A stretch of DNA of 56,161 nt from contig DCHS01000001.1 in assembly GCA_002314875.1 (NCBI GenBank), forward strand, positions 1 through 56,161. Direction: 5' to 3'. The notes beneath the pieces are model-generated. The model did no database searches, was not told where the DNA came from, and saw nothing but the letters and a program-made list of their open reading frames with translations. Shown here piece after piece: positions 1-7,871 of this stretch (position 1 is the stretch's first letter; each line of letters opens with the position of its first letter). This stretch comes from Prevotellaceae bacterium UBA1746 (GTDB taxonomy: Bacteria > Bacteroidota > Bacteroidia > Bacteroidales > Bacteroidaceae). The translations under genes were made by a program, and so were the position numbers.

Positions 1-109
1 TCGTTATGAAATCATTTCAAAGTTCACTTGCAAAGCGGGCACCAGCCTTCCGCGCAAAAAAAGCGCGCAGTTAGTGTCGCAAGACTGGCTTGCGTCCCGA
101 TTGCGAGTG
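1..109 (-). ncRNA. Structured 5' leader of an off-window transcript
   Basis: This stretch lies downstream (leftward) of a good minus-strand promoter and carries no open frame reaching the window edge: the ATG, GTG and TTG starts I tried all stop within a few codons. Two hairpins are visible, CGCAAG/CTTGCG at 78-94 and CGCGC/GCGCG around an A-run at 51-67. It is therefore probably the 5' untranslated leader of a gene beyond position 1, or the start of a stable RNA. I recognise no RNA family in it. Confidence 0.35.
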
Positions 110-141
110 CAAAAGTACGGCGGAAATTTGAATCGTGCAAG
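110..141 (-). promoter_or_regulatory. Promoter reading leftward out of the window
   Basis: On the minus strand the -7 element is TACTTTTG (110-117) with a CTTG -33 element (138-141) 20 bp upstream, fitting the Bacteroides consensus. It is back to back with the promoter of the phosphopantetheinyl transferase gene. Confidence 0.5.
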
Positions 142-200
142 AAAAATCGTAAAAAAATCTCAAAAAAGTGCAGATTTCTTTAGTTTTCTACCAAATAGAG

Positions 201-231
201 ATTGCAAAACCCCGAAAAAGCATTAATTTTG
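201..231 (+). promoter_or_regulatory. Promoter abutting the PPTase start codon
   Basis: An ATTG -33 element (201-204) and TAATTTTG -7 element (224-231) are 19 bp apart. The -7 box ends only 4 nt before the ATG at 236, so transcription should begin at or beside the start codon, leaving no room for a ribosome binding site. Confidence 0.5.
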
Positions 232-235
232 CACC

Positions 236-814
236 ATGATTTACGTAAATGACAAGATACAGGAAGTCTCCGAAGACGCTTTGAACGAGCTTATCGCTAC
301 TCTCCCCTCTTGGAGAAGGGAACAAGTTATGCGATTTAATCACCTTGATGGGCGTCGAGAGGGTACTTTGGCGTATTTATTGTTGTGTGAAGCTCTTCGA
401 AAGGAGTTTGGAATAGAAGAAATGCCGACTTTTGAATACGATGCGAATGGGAAACCGCATTTGAAGGAGTTTCCCAAAATTCATTTTAACCTGAGCCATT
501 GCCGAAAAGCTGTAGCATGTGCTGTGAGTCTCCAACCTGTGGGAATCGACATCGAAGCACTGGGGCGTTACAAAGAATCGCTTGCCCGCTACACGATGAA
601 CAAAGACGAACTTGATGAAATCCAAAAAGCAGAAAGTCCCGATTTGGCATTTACTCGTCTTTGGACCATGAAGGAAGCCACCCAGAAACTCAGCGGTGAA
701 GGCATCAGCACAAACGTTCGCCAAGTGCTCCACTCCTCTAATATTATATATAATACGCGTGAAGACCTGGAAATCGGCTATGTTGTAACTCTTGCACAAT
801 ACAATAAAGAGTAA
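236..814 (+). CDS. 4'-phosphopantetheinyl transferase superfamily protein
   Basis: A 192-residue Sfp/AcpS-type enzyme that would move the phosphopantetheine arm from CoA onto a carrier-protein serine, producing holo-ACP. The superfamily signature is visible: GIDIE at 103-107 (Mg-binding Asp105 and Glu107) and WTMKEATQK at 143-151 with Glu147. The FNLSHC block at 84-89 precedes them as usual. The length suits a compact single-domain family member. The start at 236 is supported by the family-typical opening MIYVND. No carrier protein or synthase gene is nearby, so a housekeeping ACP role is inferred from the lack of a biosynthetic cluster. The promoter sits directly against the ATG, so the mRNA may be leaderless. 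Confidence 0.88.
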   Translation: MIYVNDKIQEVSEDALNELIATLPSWRREQVMRFNHLDGRREGTLAYLLLCEALRKEFGIEEMPTFEYDANGKPHLKEFPKIHFNLSHCRKAVACAVSLQPVGIDIEALGRYKESLARYTMNKDELDEIQKAESPDLAFTRLWTMKEATQKLSGEGISTNVRQVLHSSNIIYNTREDLEIGYVVTLAQYNKE

Positions 815-913
815 AAGTCCTTACATCGCGTTTTTTGCAAACAAAAGAAACAATATAATTCAAGACTTACTAAACCGACAAACCAAGAAAACGAATACAA
901 ATTACTTCAAGTT

Positions 914-3094
914 ATGAAAAAGTATCTTAGCATCATCCTGCTGTTCCTCGCTACTTTGGCAGTAAAGGCACAGACCATTACCGTTCCTTCCCAGTTCGAA
1001 GGTTGGTATGCAGGATTCTACACCACTTCTTATAAAGGCATTGAAGATGCCCGACAGATGTGCTACTCTTTTATTGAGTATAACCAGTTCGATTCCAAGA
1101 ACTGGACCGAAAAACTTCAGAAGGATTTGAAGGATAGCATGGGCTGGCAGACTAACAAAGACCGCTATTACTTCGGACAAATCAAGCATTATCAGTTCCA
1201 CGTCGGCGAGAATCACGCTAATGACGTGTATTATGTATTCTTCCTTGCCGATAACGAAGAACTAACTGCCGGCACACATTGGGTAATGGCTTCTGCTCCC
1301 AATCTTGGCGATGCCACTTTGAGTTATTCCGATCTTTTCTTTGCAGGAACTCTCGGTGAAGGTTATTCAAGTGATGTCACGGCCTACAAAGACAATCGCG
1401 TTAAGATTGTTAATGAAGATTTCAGCGGTTTGACTGCTGATTCTGAAGCGCAGCCCTCATCCACCACCCTTTTGGATGATATGGGATGGTTCAAAGATGT
1501 AAGCCTTCTCAAACCTTATGATAAAAGTTGTACAAAGGGCTGGGGAGGTGACAATCTCTACTCTGCAGGTGGTGCACTTGCCATTATCAATGGTTTCGTA
1601 AACACGCCCACTGGCAACTATTCCGGAAATCTCCATATTTCATTCCGTGCCCGTCTTATGGACTCTGAGTCGCTGAATACAGCAGATCTCGATATTCTCC
1701 TTTGCCGCCGCAGCAAGCTGATTGATTTCAAGCGCGAAACGGTGACTCTCACCAAGGAATGGAAGACCTATACTATGGATGCCACCAATGGTTCCTACCA
1801 GGACTGTATGGTACAGTTGTCTTCCATGGATGATTTTTCATATCTCATTGACGATGTTGTCATCAGTCATGAAATTACAGGCTGTGAAGTTCCTGAAGCA
1901 ACCGATCCCTTCAATCTTGTTGATGATGGCTTCACTGCTTTCTGGAAAAAGACCACTGATGCTGCAGAATATCTGATCAGCGTATTCAGCAAGGATAATG
2001 AAGGGAAGAATGTTTATGCTGTTGAAGACCTCCTTGTTGAAGGTGGTGAAGATGCTGATAGTTGTGACGTTCGTGGTCTCGATCCCAATGTTGACTACTT
2101 TTTTACCGTCAAAGGTCGTAATCCGCTCTTTACCTCCGAACCTTCCAACGAAATGGAAGTCTATGATGTAAGTAACCCCGTAGCTTTACCTGCAACTGAA
2201 ATCACAGAAAACAGTTATAAGGCTAACTGGCAGTGCAACAATAAGGTTGACTGTTTCCGTGTGGACCAGTTCCGTCAGTACATCATATCAGAAGATACTC
2301 CGAACTATGTGATTCTTGACGAGGATTTCAGCAATGTTCATTCAGAATGGGGCACTGAAGACTTCCCTGAGCCTGGAGAATATACATCTGATTACTACTC
2401 TATCGACCACCTCACTCATACAGGAGGTTGGACCGGCGCATCTCTCCAATATGCAGAAGGAATGCTCGGTGGTATGTATCCCAACGAAAACTCTATCGCA
2501 GGTTGTATCGCTACTCCACCACTCGATCTCAGTCATAATGCCGGTATGGCCAATGTTAAGATTCGTGCTTTCGGTTATGAAGGCGACTGGCTGATTATCC
2601 AGGGTAATGATCAGAGCAACTATGCAGCTGTTAACTTCGAAACTTACGGTTGGGTAGAAGCCACCCTCACAATGCCTCTTTGCGGAGATAACGAACGTCT
2701 CTATATCTACAGCAACAACTATTATCCCTTCATGCTGGATTATATTACCGTTACCCAGGATCTCAAGGCTGGTGAAGTTGTCACCCTCGTTGACCGTTCA
2801 GCAACAACAGATGCTGCTGCCCGCGAAGTGACGATGACGAATGTTGATTTCAGTGCTGCTACAGCAGATATTCTTTACAAGGTAACTGCTCTCCGTTATT
2901 ACCACGGTAATGAGAAGGATGTATGGCAGTCTCCTTATTCCAATGTCATTTCTGTAGGAGATGCATTAGGTCTTGCCACTATTCCCTATGCTCCCATTGA
3001 AAACGCATATTACGATCTCTCCGGTCGTCGTGTTATTTCTCCTGTTCCTGGTCAGATCTATATTTCCAACGGAAAGAAGACCTTCGCCAAATAA
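914..3094 (+). CDS. Large secreted multidomain protein with FN3-like and jelly-roll modules
   Basis: A 726-residue protein of unknown function. It opens with a signal peptide (residues 1-19, ending VKAQ). Two beta-rich segments resemble jelly-roll carbohydrate-binding modules: roughly 160-315, ending in a DDVVISHE-like strand, and roughly 465-610, ending in LDYITVTQD. Fibronectin-III-like stretches lie between and after them (WKKTTDAAEYLISV, YKANWQ). The C-terminus has the short 'YDLSGRRV … GQIYISNGKK' tail common on exported Bacteroidales proteins. No catalytic motif was recognised, so binding or scaffolding at the cell surface is only an inference. It converges on the gene at 3258 across a repeat-rich gap. 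No clear promoter was found in 815-913. Confidence 0.6.
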   Translation: MKKYLSIILLFLATLAVKAQTITVPSQFEGWYAGFYTTSYKGIEDARQMCYSFIEYNQFDSKNWTEKLQKDLKDSMGWQTNKDRYYFGQIKHYQFHVGENHANDVYYVFFLADNEELTAGTHWVMASAPNLGDATLSYSDLFFAGTLGEGYSSDVTAYKDNRVKIVNEDFSGLTADSEAQPSSTTLLDDMGWFKDVSLLKPYDKSCTKGWGGDNLYSAGGALAIINGFVNTPTGNYSGNLHISFRARLMDSESLNTADLDILLCRRSKLIDFKRETVTLTKEWKTYTMDATNGSYQDCMVQLSSMDDFSYLIDDVVISHEITGCEVPEATDPFNLVDDGFTAFWKKTTDAAEYLISVFSKDNEGKNVYAVEDLLVEGGEDADSCDVRGLDPNVDYFFTVKGRNPLFTSEPSNEMEVYDVSNPVALPATEITENSYKANWQCNNKVDCFRVDQFRQYIISEDTPNYVILDEDFSNVHSEWGTEDFPEPGEYTSDYYSIDHLTHTGGWTGASLQYAEGMLGGMYPNENSIAGCIATPPLDLSHNAGMANVKIRAFGYEGDWLIIQGNDQSNYAAVNFETYGWVEATLTMPLCGDNERLYIYSNNYYPFMLDYITVTQDLKAGEVVTLVDRSATTDAAAREVTMTNVDFSAATADILYKVTALRYYHGNEKDVWQSPYSNVISVGDALGLATIPYAPIENAYYDLSGRRVISPVPGQIYISNGKKTFAK

Positions 3095-3104
3095 GCAAAA
3101 ACAA

Positions 3105-3233
3105 ATTCGTCGCAGGGCGAAAGAATATTCGTCGTAGGGCGAATATACATTCGCCCGCGGACGACAGAACATTCGTCGTAGGACGAATATTGATTCCCCC
3201 GTGGACGACAGTTTTGTTCGTCCACGGGGGAAT
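3105..3233. repeat. Array of six quasi-palindromic ~17-nt units between convergent genes
   Basis: Related units begin at 3105, 3127, 3149, 3171, 3193 and 3217. The type unit, attcgtcgtagggcgaat (3127-3144), has arms ATTCG/CGAAT. The first four starts are exactly 22 bp apart, as is the fifth. The last two units form a perfect 16-bp stem. No reading frame runs through the array. It resembles REP/BIME-type intergenic repeats in layout, although I cannot tell whether it recurs in the genome. Confidence 0.75.
3193..3233. terminator. Bidirectional terminator hairpin (last two repeat units)
   Basis: A perfect 16-bp inverted repeat (3193-3208 with 3218-3233) lies between two convergent genes, and a T-rich stretch (tgctttttat) follows on the plus strand. 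It probably ends the plus-strand transcript and may also block the opposing one. Confidence 0.65.
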
Positions 3234-3257
3234 TGCTTTTTATGTGATAGAAATGGA

Positions 3258-5168
3258 TTACTTGCGGAGTAGTTTCTTACCGTCCTGGATAACGATTCCA
3301 TGATAAGCGGGAGAAACACGACGGCCAAAGAGGTCGAAAGTCACAGCATCGTTCGTGGTTGAAGAAACTGTAGTTACAGCGTCAGGCTGTTTGTCGCTTT
3401 TCAGAACATCAACGCCAAAAAGTGAAGAATAAACGGAGTAACCGGTCTTATTCGTCATTTCAACCTGAACATACAAAGGATTGGTAGGAGCTTGAACTGC
3501 ACCAGTGAAAGACCAGGCGTGGGTATTGTTTGCGCCGGTTGACTTACCATCGATATTGATATTCACGCCAGTCTGAGAAGCCAGGAGAACGAGAGATTCT
3601 GCAGTACTTCCAGTATAAACTGAGAAGTCGAAAGCACGGGAGCTGGTAGTAGAGAAAGCACCAAGACTCGTTACTGCTGCAATTCGAGCACGAATGGTTT
3701 CGAAACAATAATCTGCGGGGAAATCATTGATACAAAGGGTAACATAACGAGGCACATCCTGATCACGACCGCTGTTAGGAGTCAAATCCGTCTGGCCACC
3801 CAGCGCCGTACCTGTATTCTTTTGGTATTGTTCAGGGCTCAAGGTTACACTAACGGAAACGCCTTCAATGAGATTTCCATCCTGATCCGTTACCATACAT
3901 ACGGGATTGGTATGGGTATCAGAGAAAGTAAAGCGGATGCACTCGGAGTCGTCACCAGATACAGGAACGAAAACAGCAACAAGTTCCTTATCTTCTGTCA
4001 TGGTGGTGGTATAGCGTGCGGTTGAAGCAACGACATTACGGCCTTTACGCCATTCCTGGAAGCGATATCCCTTAACAGCTTTTGCAACAACAGTGACTTC
4101 TTCACCACGCTTAAAGTTTGCAGTAGTTCCCTCAACACCCTCGATGGTCACAGAACCACGGTAATCACCATTTGCCTTTACCGTCAAGGTACGTGTTCCG
4201 TCTGTAGTTCCAAAATAAACAGGGAAATCATAGCAAACACCATAGACATCAGCATTGGCACCAACACTACCGCTCTGGTCAACACGAACACGAATTCTAC
4301 CCATGATAGCCTTGGTATCTGCGGGAACTTTAAGTTTTGCAGTAATATCCTCCTGAACCTCAGTCTTAACGGTCTGTTCGAACTGGCGGTCGCCATCGAA
4401 ATCAGCATAGACTGTTACGGCAGCACCTTTAACATTATATCCGACCATCTTTGCCTTGAAATCGACTTCGCCACCAGCAGCAACAACTATGCGCTGAGCG
4501 GTGTAAAGAGTATGACGGCTGGTAGGAGCAGAAGCGTTGTAGTGCAATTCGCCAAGAACACCTTCGCCTTCGATATTGATTTCCGAGAGATAGGTGCGGG
4601 TACTTAATGTTCCACAAGGAAGACGGTAGGCTGCAACATTGGGACAGACATCATCATCTTCTGTTGATGTTTCGGGATCGCTTGGCGAATAGTCTGCCTC
4701 TTTAATATCCCAATAACTATTGCCACGACCTGTCTTGATATAATAAGCAACGACACCGTTAGCGCCCTTGTTCAGGCCGAGCGTGCTGTCTGTATCATAA
4801 TCTATCGTCTGGTCTGCAGAAGCCAGGAAATAATAACCAGCAGTCGCACCATTGGAAATAATATATTCCTGAGGCTCATCGCCCATAGAAACCAGAGAGC
4901 TCAAGGTAATCTTGGAAGTCTGGACATACTGCCCGGTGAGCGCATTCTTGATATAATAGGTATCAGCAGCACCCGTGGGAATCAATTGCCAATAATAAGC
5001 TCCGTTATCCTTTGAAAGACTTCCGATACCCATATTCGTTCCATTCTGATAAATGAATGAAGCGCTCTCACCATTACGATTGATGGTATAGTATTTCGCA
5101 CCATCAAAGGCTGCCATTGCCACAACGGGTAATAGCATCATTACGATAAAGGAAAGAATCTTTTTCAT
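3258..5168 (-). CDS. Secreted protein with beta-trefoil-like, GEVED-like and InlB-repeat-like modules
   Basis: A 636-residue exported protein of unknown function, with a signal peptide at residues 1-19 (MKKILSF…VAMA). Residues about 25-155 look like a beta-trefoil or lectin-type module with YYTI, YYWQL and YYFLAS repeats. About 180-325 contains ADFDGDRQFE and a strand-rich region resembling GEVED domains. About 330-400 resembles a divergent InlB B-repeat (GYRFQEWRKG … ELVAVF). The C-terminus is a 'FDLFGRRV … GIVIQDGKK' tail. Its start is 12 nt beyond the sulfatase stop, so the two form an operon. A carbohydrate-binding partner for sulfated glycans is inferred from that context only. Domain names are by eye. 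Confidence 0.55.
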   Translation of the reverse strand: MKKILSFIVMMLLPVVAMAAFDGAKYYTINRNGESASFIYQNGTNMGIGSLSKDNGAYYWQLIPTGAADTYYIKNALTGQYVQTSKITLSSLVSMGDEPQEYIISNGATAGYYFLASADQTIDYDTDSTLGLNKGANGVVAYYIKTGRGNSYWDIKEADYSPSDPETSTEDDDVCPNVAAYRLPCGTLSTRTYLSEINIEGEGVLGELHYNASAPTSRHTLYTAQRIVVAAGGEVDFKAKMVGYNVKGAAVTVYADFDGDRQFEQTVKTEVQEDITAKLKVPADTKAIMGRIRVRVDQSGSVGANADVYGVCYDFPVYFGTTDGTRTLTVKANGDYRGSVTIEGVEGTTANFKRGEEVTVVAKAVKGYRFQEWRKGRNVVASTARYTTTMTEDKELVAVFVPVSGDDSECIRFTFSDTHTNPVCMVTDQDGNLIEGVSVSVTLSPEQYQKNTGTALGGQTDLTPNSGRDQDVPRYVTLCINDFPADYCFETIRARIAAVTSLGAFSTTSSRAFDFSVYTGSTAESLVLLASQTGVNINIDGKSTGANNTHAWSFTGAVQAPTNPLYVQVEMTNKTGYSVYSSLFGVDVLKSDKQPDAVTTVSSTTNDAVTFDLFGRRVSPAYHGIVIQDGKKLLRK

Positions 5169-5180
5169 GATAACAAGTAT

Positions 5181-6815
5181 TTAGTTGGGAAGAGTAACGC
5201 TGAACAAAGAACTGTTGATGTGCTCCTTCTTGATAATGGCCTTCATCTGGTCAACAATTTCAGGATACTGAGAAGCGACATCATTATCTTCGTGGATGTC
5301 AGTGGCAAGATCGTAAAGCTTGCAGGTACCTGCACTTACAACAAGTTTCCAGTCACCCATACGAACACCCATCATGTTGGTCTCATGGAATTCCCAATAA
5401 AGGAATTCATGATCTTCCTGATGAGCATCGTCACCGGTCAAGGTAGGATAGATGGAGATACCGTCGAAGTAGTCGGTTTTACCTTCCTGCGTCAACTTGG
5501 AATAACTCTTGTAGTTCTCAATACCGGCATAGTCACAGAAGGTTGCCATCAGGTCATAGAAAGCAAACTGATGAGGGTTAACCGTACCAGCGGGAACACC
5601 AGGACCCTTTGCTATGAAGGGAACACGGATACCACCTTCGTAGGTAGAACGCTTCTTTCCCTGAAGAAGGCCGTCGCGGTTGAACCAGTCAGGATCAGCA
5701 CCACCTTCTTCGTGAGGACCGTTGTCAGAGGTAAAGATAACGAGGGTATTGTCAGCAAGGCCCTTCTTTTCGAGTTCTGCAAAGATTTCACCAACCTGAG
5801 CGTCGAGACGGGTAATCATTGCAGCAAACTGCGCATGACGGTTGCTGTTCTTGTAGTACCAACTACCGAAGCCACCGCCAAAGCCGGAATCATCGCAAGC
5901 GAAAGCCTGAGTGTACTTGTTGAGGATGCTGTCACGGGGCTGCCAGAGTTCAGCGTGAGGAAGGGTATAGGTGAAAATGCCAAGGAAGGGCTGGTCTGCG
6001 TTCTGACGGTCAATCCAGTCGAGAGCATATTGATGAATAAGGTCTGAAGAATACTGGCTACGGTTCTCGTAATCCGCATTACCGCTGGCTACAGTAGCAT
6101 GCTTGATATTCTCCGTCAGCACATCAGCAACAATATACTGGTCATTGTACTTCTCGGGATCGTAACGATTGAGGAAATTGGGGTAATAGGTGTGTGCCTG
6201 GAACTGGCAGATAGGTCCATAGTAGCAGTCGATGCCACGCTTGTTGGGCAGAGACATTGAACTGGAAGTCGCATACTTTGAAGTATCTGTATTACCGTCA
6301 GACTTAGCAGCATAGGTATTGGGATAGTCTGCATTCCAATAGCCACCGGCCCACTTACCGAACATACCGACCTTGTAGCCGTTCTGATGGAAAATTTCAG
6401 GAATGATGACATGATCCATATCATAAGGCTCCTGACCGATGATGCTATAATCGGTGCAACTGCCGTACATATTGTTGCGTGATGCACTCTGCCAGTATTC
6501 CTTGTTACCGCGAACATGGCCGTGACCAGAGTGCTGACCAGTCATGAAAGAGGCACGAGAGGGAGCCGAAACGGGACTGCCGGCATAAGCCTGGGTAAAA
6601 CGCATACCCGTTGCTGCCATCTTATCGAGGTTGGGAGTTGATATGAGTTGCTGGCCATAGCAACCGAGGTCACCATAGCCCATATCGTCACACATGATAT
6701 AGATAATGTTCGGCCTTTGCTGAGGTGCGGGTGTAGCACCATCAGGCTCTGCTGCAATAGCAAAAGCGGGGACAGCGGAGAGTGCTGCCATCATCAATTT
6801 TCGGGACTTTGTCAT
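5181..6815 (-). CDS. Serine-type sulfatase, exported (arylsulfatase family S1)
   Basis: A 544-residue sulfatase predicted to remove sulfate esters from glycans in the periplasm or at the surface. The start at 6815 gives a proper signal peptide (MTKSRKLMMAALSAVPAFAIAA) and lies just below a good promoter; the frame is open further upstream but that part is not protein-like. Metal-binding Asp43-Asp44 (DDMGYGD), the formylglycine site S83-A-P-S-R87, GKW and SDNGPH motifs are all present. Serine instead of cysteine at position 83 means maturation requires a radical-SAM anSME enzyme, which is not in this window. It leads a two-gene operon with the secreted lectin-like protein. The substrate cannot be told from sequence; mucin or other sulfated glycans are plausible. 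Confidence 0.9.
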   Translation of the reverse strand: MTKSRKLMMAALSAVPAFAIAAEPDGATPAPQQRPNIIYIMCDDMGYGDLGCYGQQLISTPNLDKMAATGMRFTQAYAGSPVSAPSRASFMTGQHSGHGHVRGNKEYWQSASRNNMYGSCTDYSIIGQEPYDMDHVIIPEIFHQNGYKVGMFGKWAGGYWNADYPNTYAAKSDGNTDTSKYATSSSMSLPNKRGIDCYYGPICQFQAHTYYPNFLNRYDPEKYNDQYIVADVLTENIKHATVASGNADYENRSQYSSDLIHQYALDWIDRQNADQPFLGIFTYTLPHAELWQPRDSILNKYTQAFACDDSGFGGGFGSWYYKNSNRHAQFAAMITRLDAQVGEIFAELEKKGLADNTLVIFTSDNGPHEEGGADPDWFNRDGLLQGKKRSTYEGGIRVPFIAKGPGVPAGTVNPHQFAFYDLMATFCDYAGIENYKSYSKLTQEGKTDYFDGISIYPTLTGDDAHQEDHEFLYWEFHETNMMGVRMGDWKLVVSAGTCKLYDLATDIHEDNDVASQYPEIVDQMKAIIKKEHINSSLFSVTLPN

Positions 6816-6844
6816 AGTGTTTAAATTTTTAGTATTATCTGCTG

Positions 6845-6876
6845 CAAATATACGCAATTCCTTTGGAATTGGCAAA
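6845..6876 (-). promoter_or_regulatory. Promoter of the sulfatase operon
   Basis: On the minus strand, TTTG (6873-6876) and TATATTTG (6845-6852) are 20 bp apart, placing the transcription start about 25 nt upstream of the ATG at 6815. The good match supports choosing 6815 rather than the more upstream ATG. Confidence 0.6.
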
Positions 6877-6966
6877 GAAAAAAAACAAAATAAAAAAGAA
6901 GAAGAAAGCGCAACAGCATTTTCTTCTTCTTTCTGGCCTTTAAAGACCAAGTTTATACTATTTCAT

Positions 6967-7674
6967 TTACTCCTCTACAGCAAAGCCCAAAAGATAAAAT
7001 CTGAAATCAAACCATAACAGGAACACAAATGTCACCATCGCATAGATAGACTGGAAAAAGAGATTTCCCAACATACCTACCCAGGGTACACTCAGCAATA
7101 TAACGGCCAGAATCTTCACAGGGACGGAAAGGTAATGCATCGAATCCTGACGCAATTTGAATTGCTTGTCTGTATATGCTCTTTGAGGGTCCTTGAACTC
7201 TTTCCAAAAACGATAAGTCGCTTGAAGAATATAGAATGAAAACAGGATCGCAATAAAGAAGTGGAAAGTCGTATAAGGCTGCTCATCGTCTATCAAAGAA
7301 TCTGTCAGGAGGCCTATTTCAAAGAAAATAAAACATAAGACAATGAATACAGAACTCTCCCACATAATAGCTTTATAGCCATGACCTACCCGGAACAGAT
7401 TAAGTATAGCTTGACAATACAGTGGAACGCTCAGCGTATAGCACATCAGGTTTATCGTCCATGCCAAACCATTACTTTCCTCACGGTAATGGCCAAAGAA
7501 TTGAACGAGCATGTGAATGCCCAAGAACAAGGAAGCGAAAACCAGCATCCATCTTGAACGATTGTAAACTTTCGATTTTATTTTGTTATGGTGAACCAGA
7601 GCAAGAACAAAAGCTACAATCAGCATGGTCACTGCACCCATAAATCGAGCACCAGTTATCATATCTTCTTGCAT
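6967..7674 (-). CDS. Seven-transmembrane protein of unknown function
   Basis: A 235-residue integral membrane protein with about seven hydrophobic helices (near residues 8-28, 42-62, 70-95, 102-123, 136-158, 182-205, 208-230). It has no recognised catalytic motif and ends right after the last helix (FRFYLLGFAVEE). The helix pattern recalls the N-terminal membrane half of Bacteroidales AraC-type regulators, but here no DNA-binding domain follows: the stop at 6967 is followed by non-coding sequence. It may be a stand-alone sensor or a truncated relative; that comparison is from memory of the family's look, not a search. It has its own promoter and sits alone between the nuo and sulfatase operons. 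Confidence 0.55.
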   Translation of the reverse strand: MQEDMITGARFMGAVTMLIVAFVLALVHHNKIKSKVYNRSRWMLVFASLFLGIHMLVQFFGHYREESNGLAWTINLMCYTLSVPLYCQAILNLFRVGHGYKAIMWESSVFIVLCFIFFEIGLLTDSLIDDEQPYTTFHFFIAILFSFYILQATYRFWKEFKDPQRAYTDKQFKLRQDSMHYLSVPVKILAVILLSVPWVGMLGNLFFQSIYAMVTFVFLLWFDFRFYLLGFAVEE

Positions 7675-7718
7675 AGCGATATTTCTTTATTTGTACCAAC
7701 TTTAATTCTTATCGTTTG

Positions 7719-7749
7719 CAAAAATACAAAATTTCTTTTTAATTACAAA
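7719..7749 (-). promoter_or_regulatory. Promoter of the 7-TM protein gene
   Basis: TTTG (7746-7749) and TATTTTTG (7719-7726), read on the minus strand, are separated by 19 bp. The expected start lies about 35-40 nt upstream of the ATG at 7674. Confidence 0.5.
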
Positions 7750-7807
7750 AGCGATATTGCCAAAAATACTCCATAAAATGCAAAAAAACGAAGAACGAGG
7801 CTACATG

Positions 7808-7856
7808 AAATAGAGAACCGGCCTGGAAACGAGTTCCAAGTCGGTCCTTTCTATTT
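7808..7856 (-). terminator. Terminator of the nuo operon
   Basis: A long imperfect hairpin lies 16 nt after the nuoN stop. Its arms AAATAGA/TCTATTT and GGAA/TTCC close around CGAGT or similar, and a T-rich stretch follows further along on the minus strand. It is the only strong hairpin at the operon end. Confidence 0.55.
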
Positions 7857-7871
7857 AGAGTTTACTGTTGA

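Noticed and set aside
914..5168. Type IX secretion tails on the two large secreted proteins
   Set aside because: The 'DLxGRRV…NGKK' ends are short and common on exported Bacteroidales proteins; I cannot separate them from true T9SS C-terminal domains by eye and no por gene is nearby.
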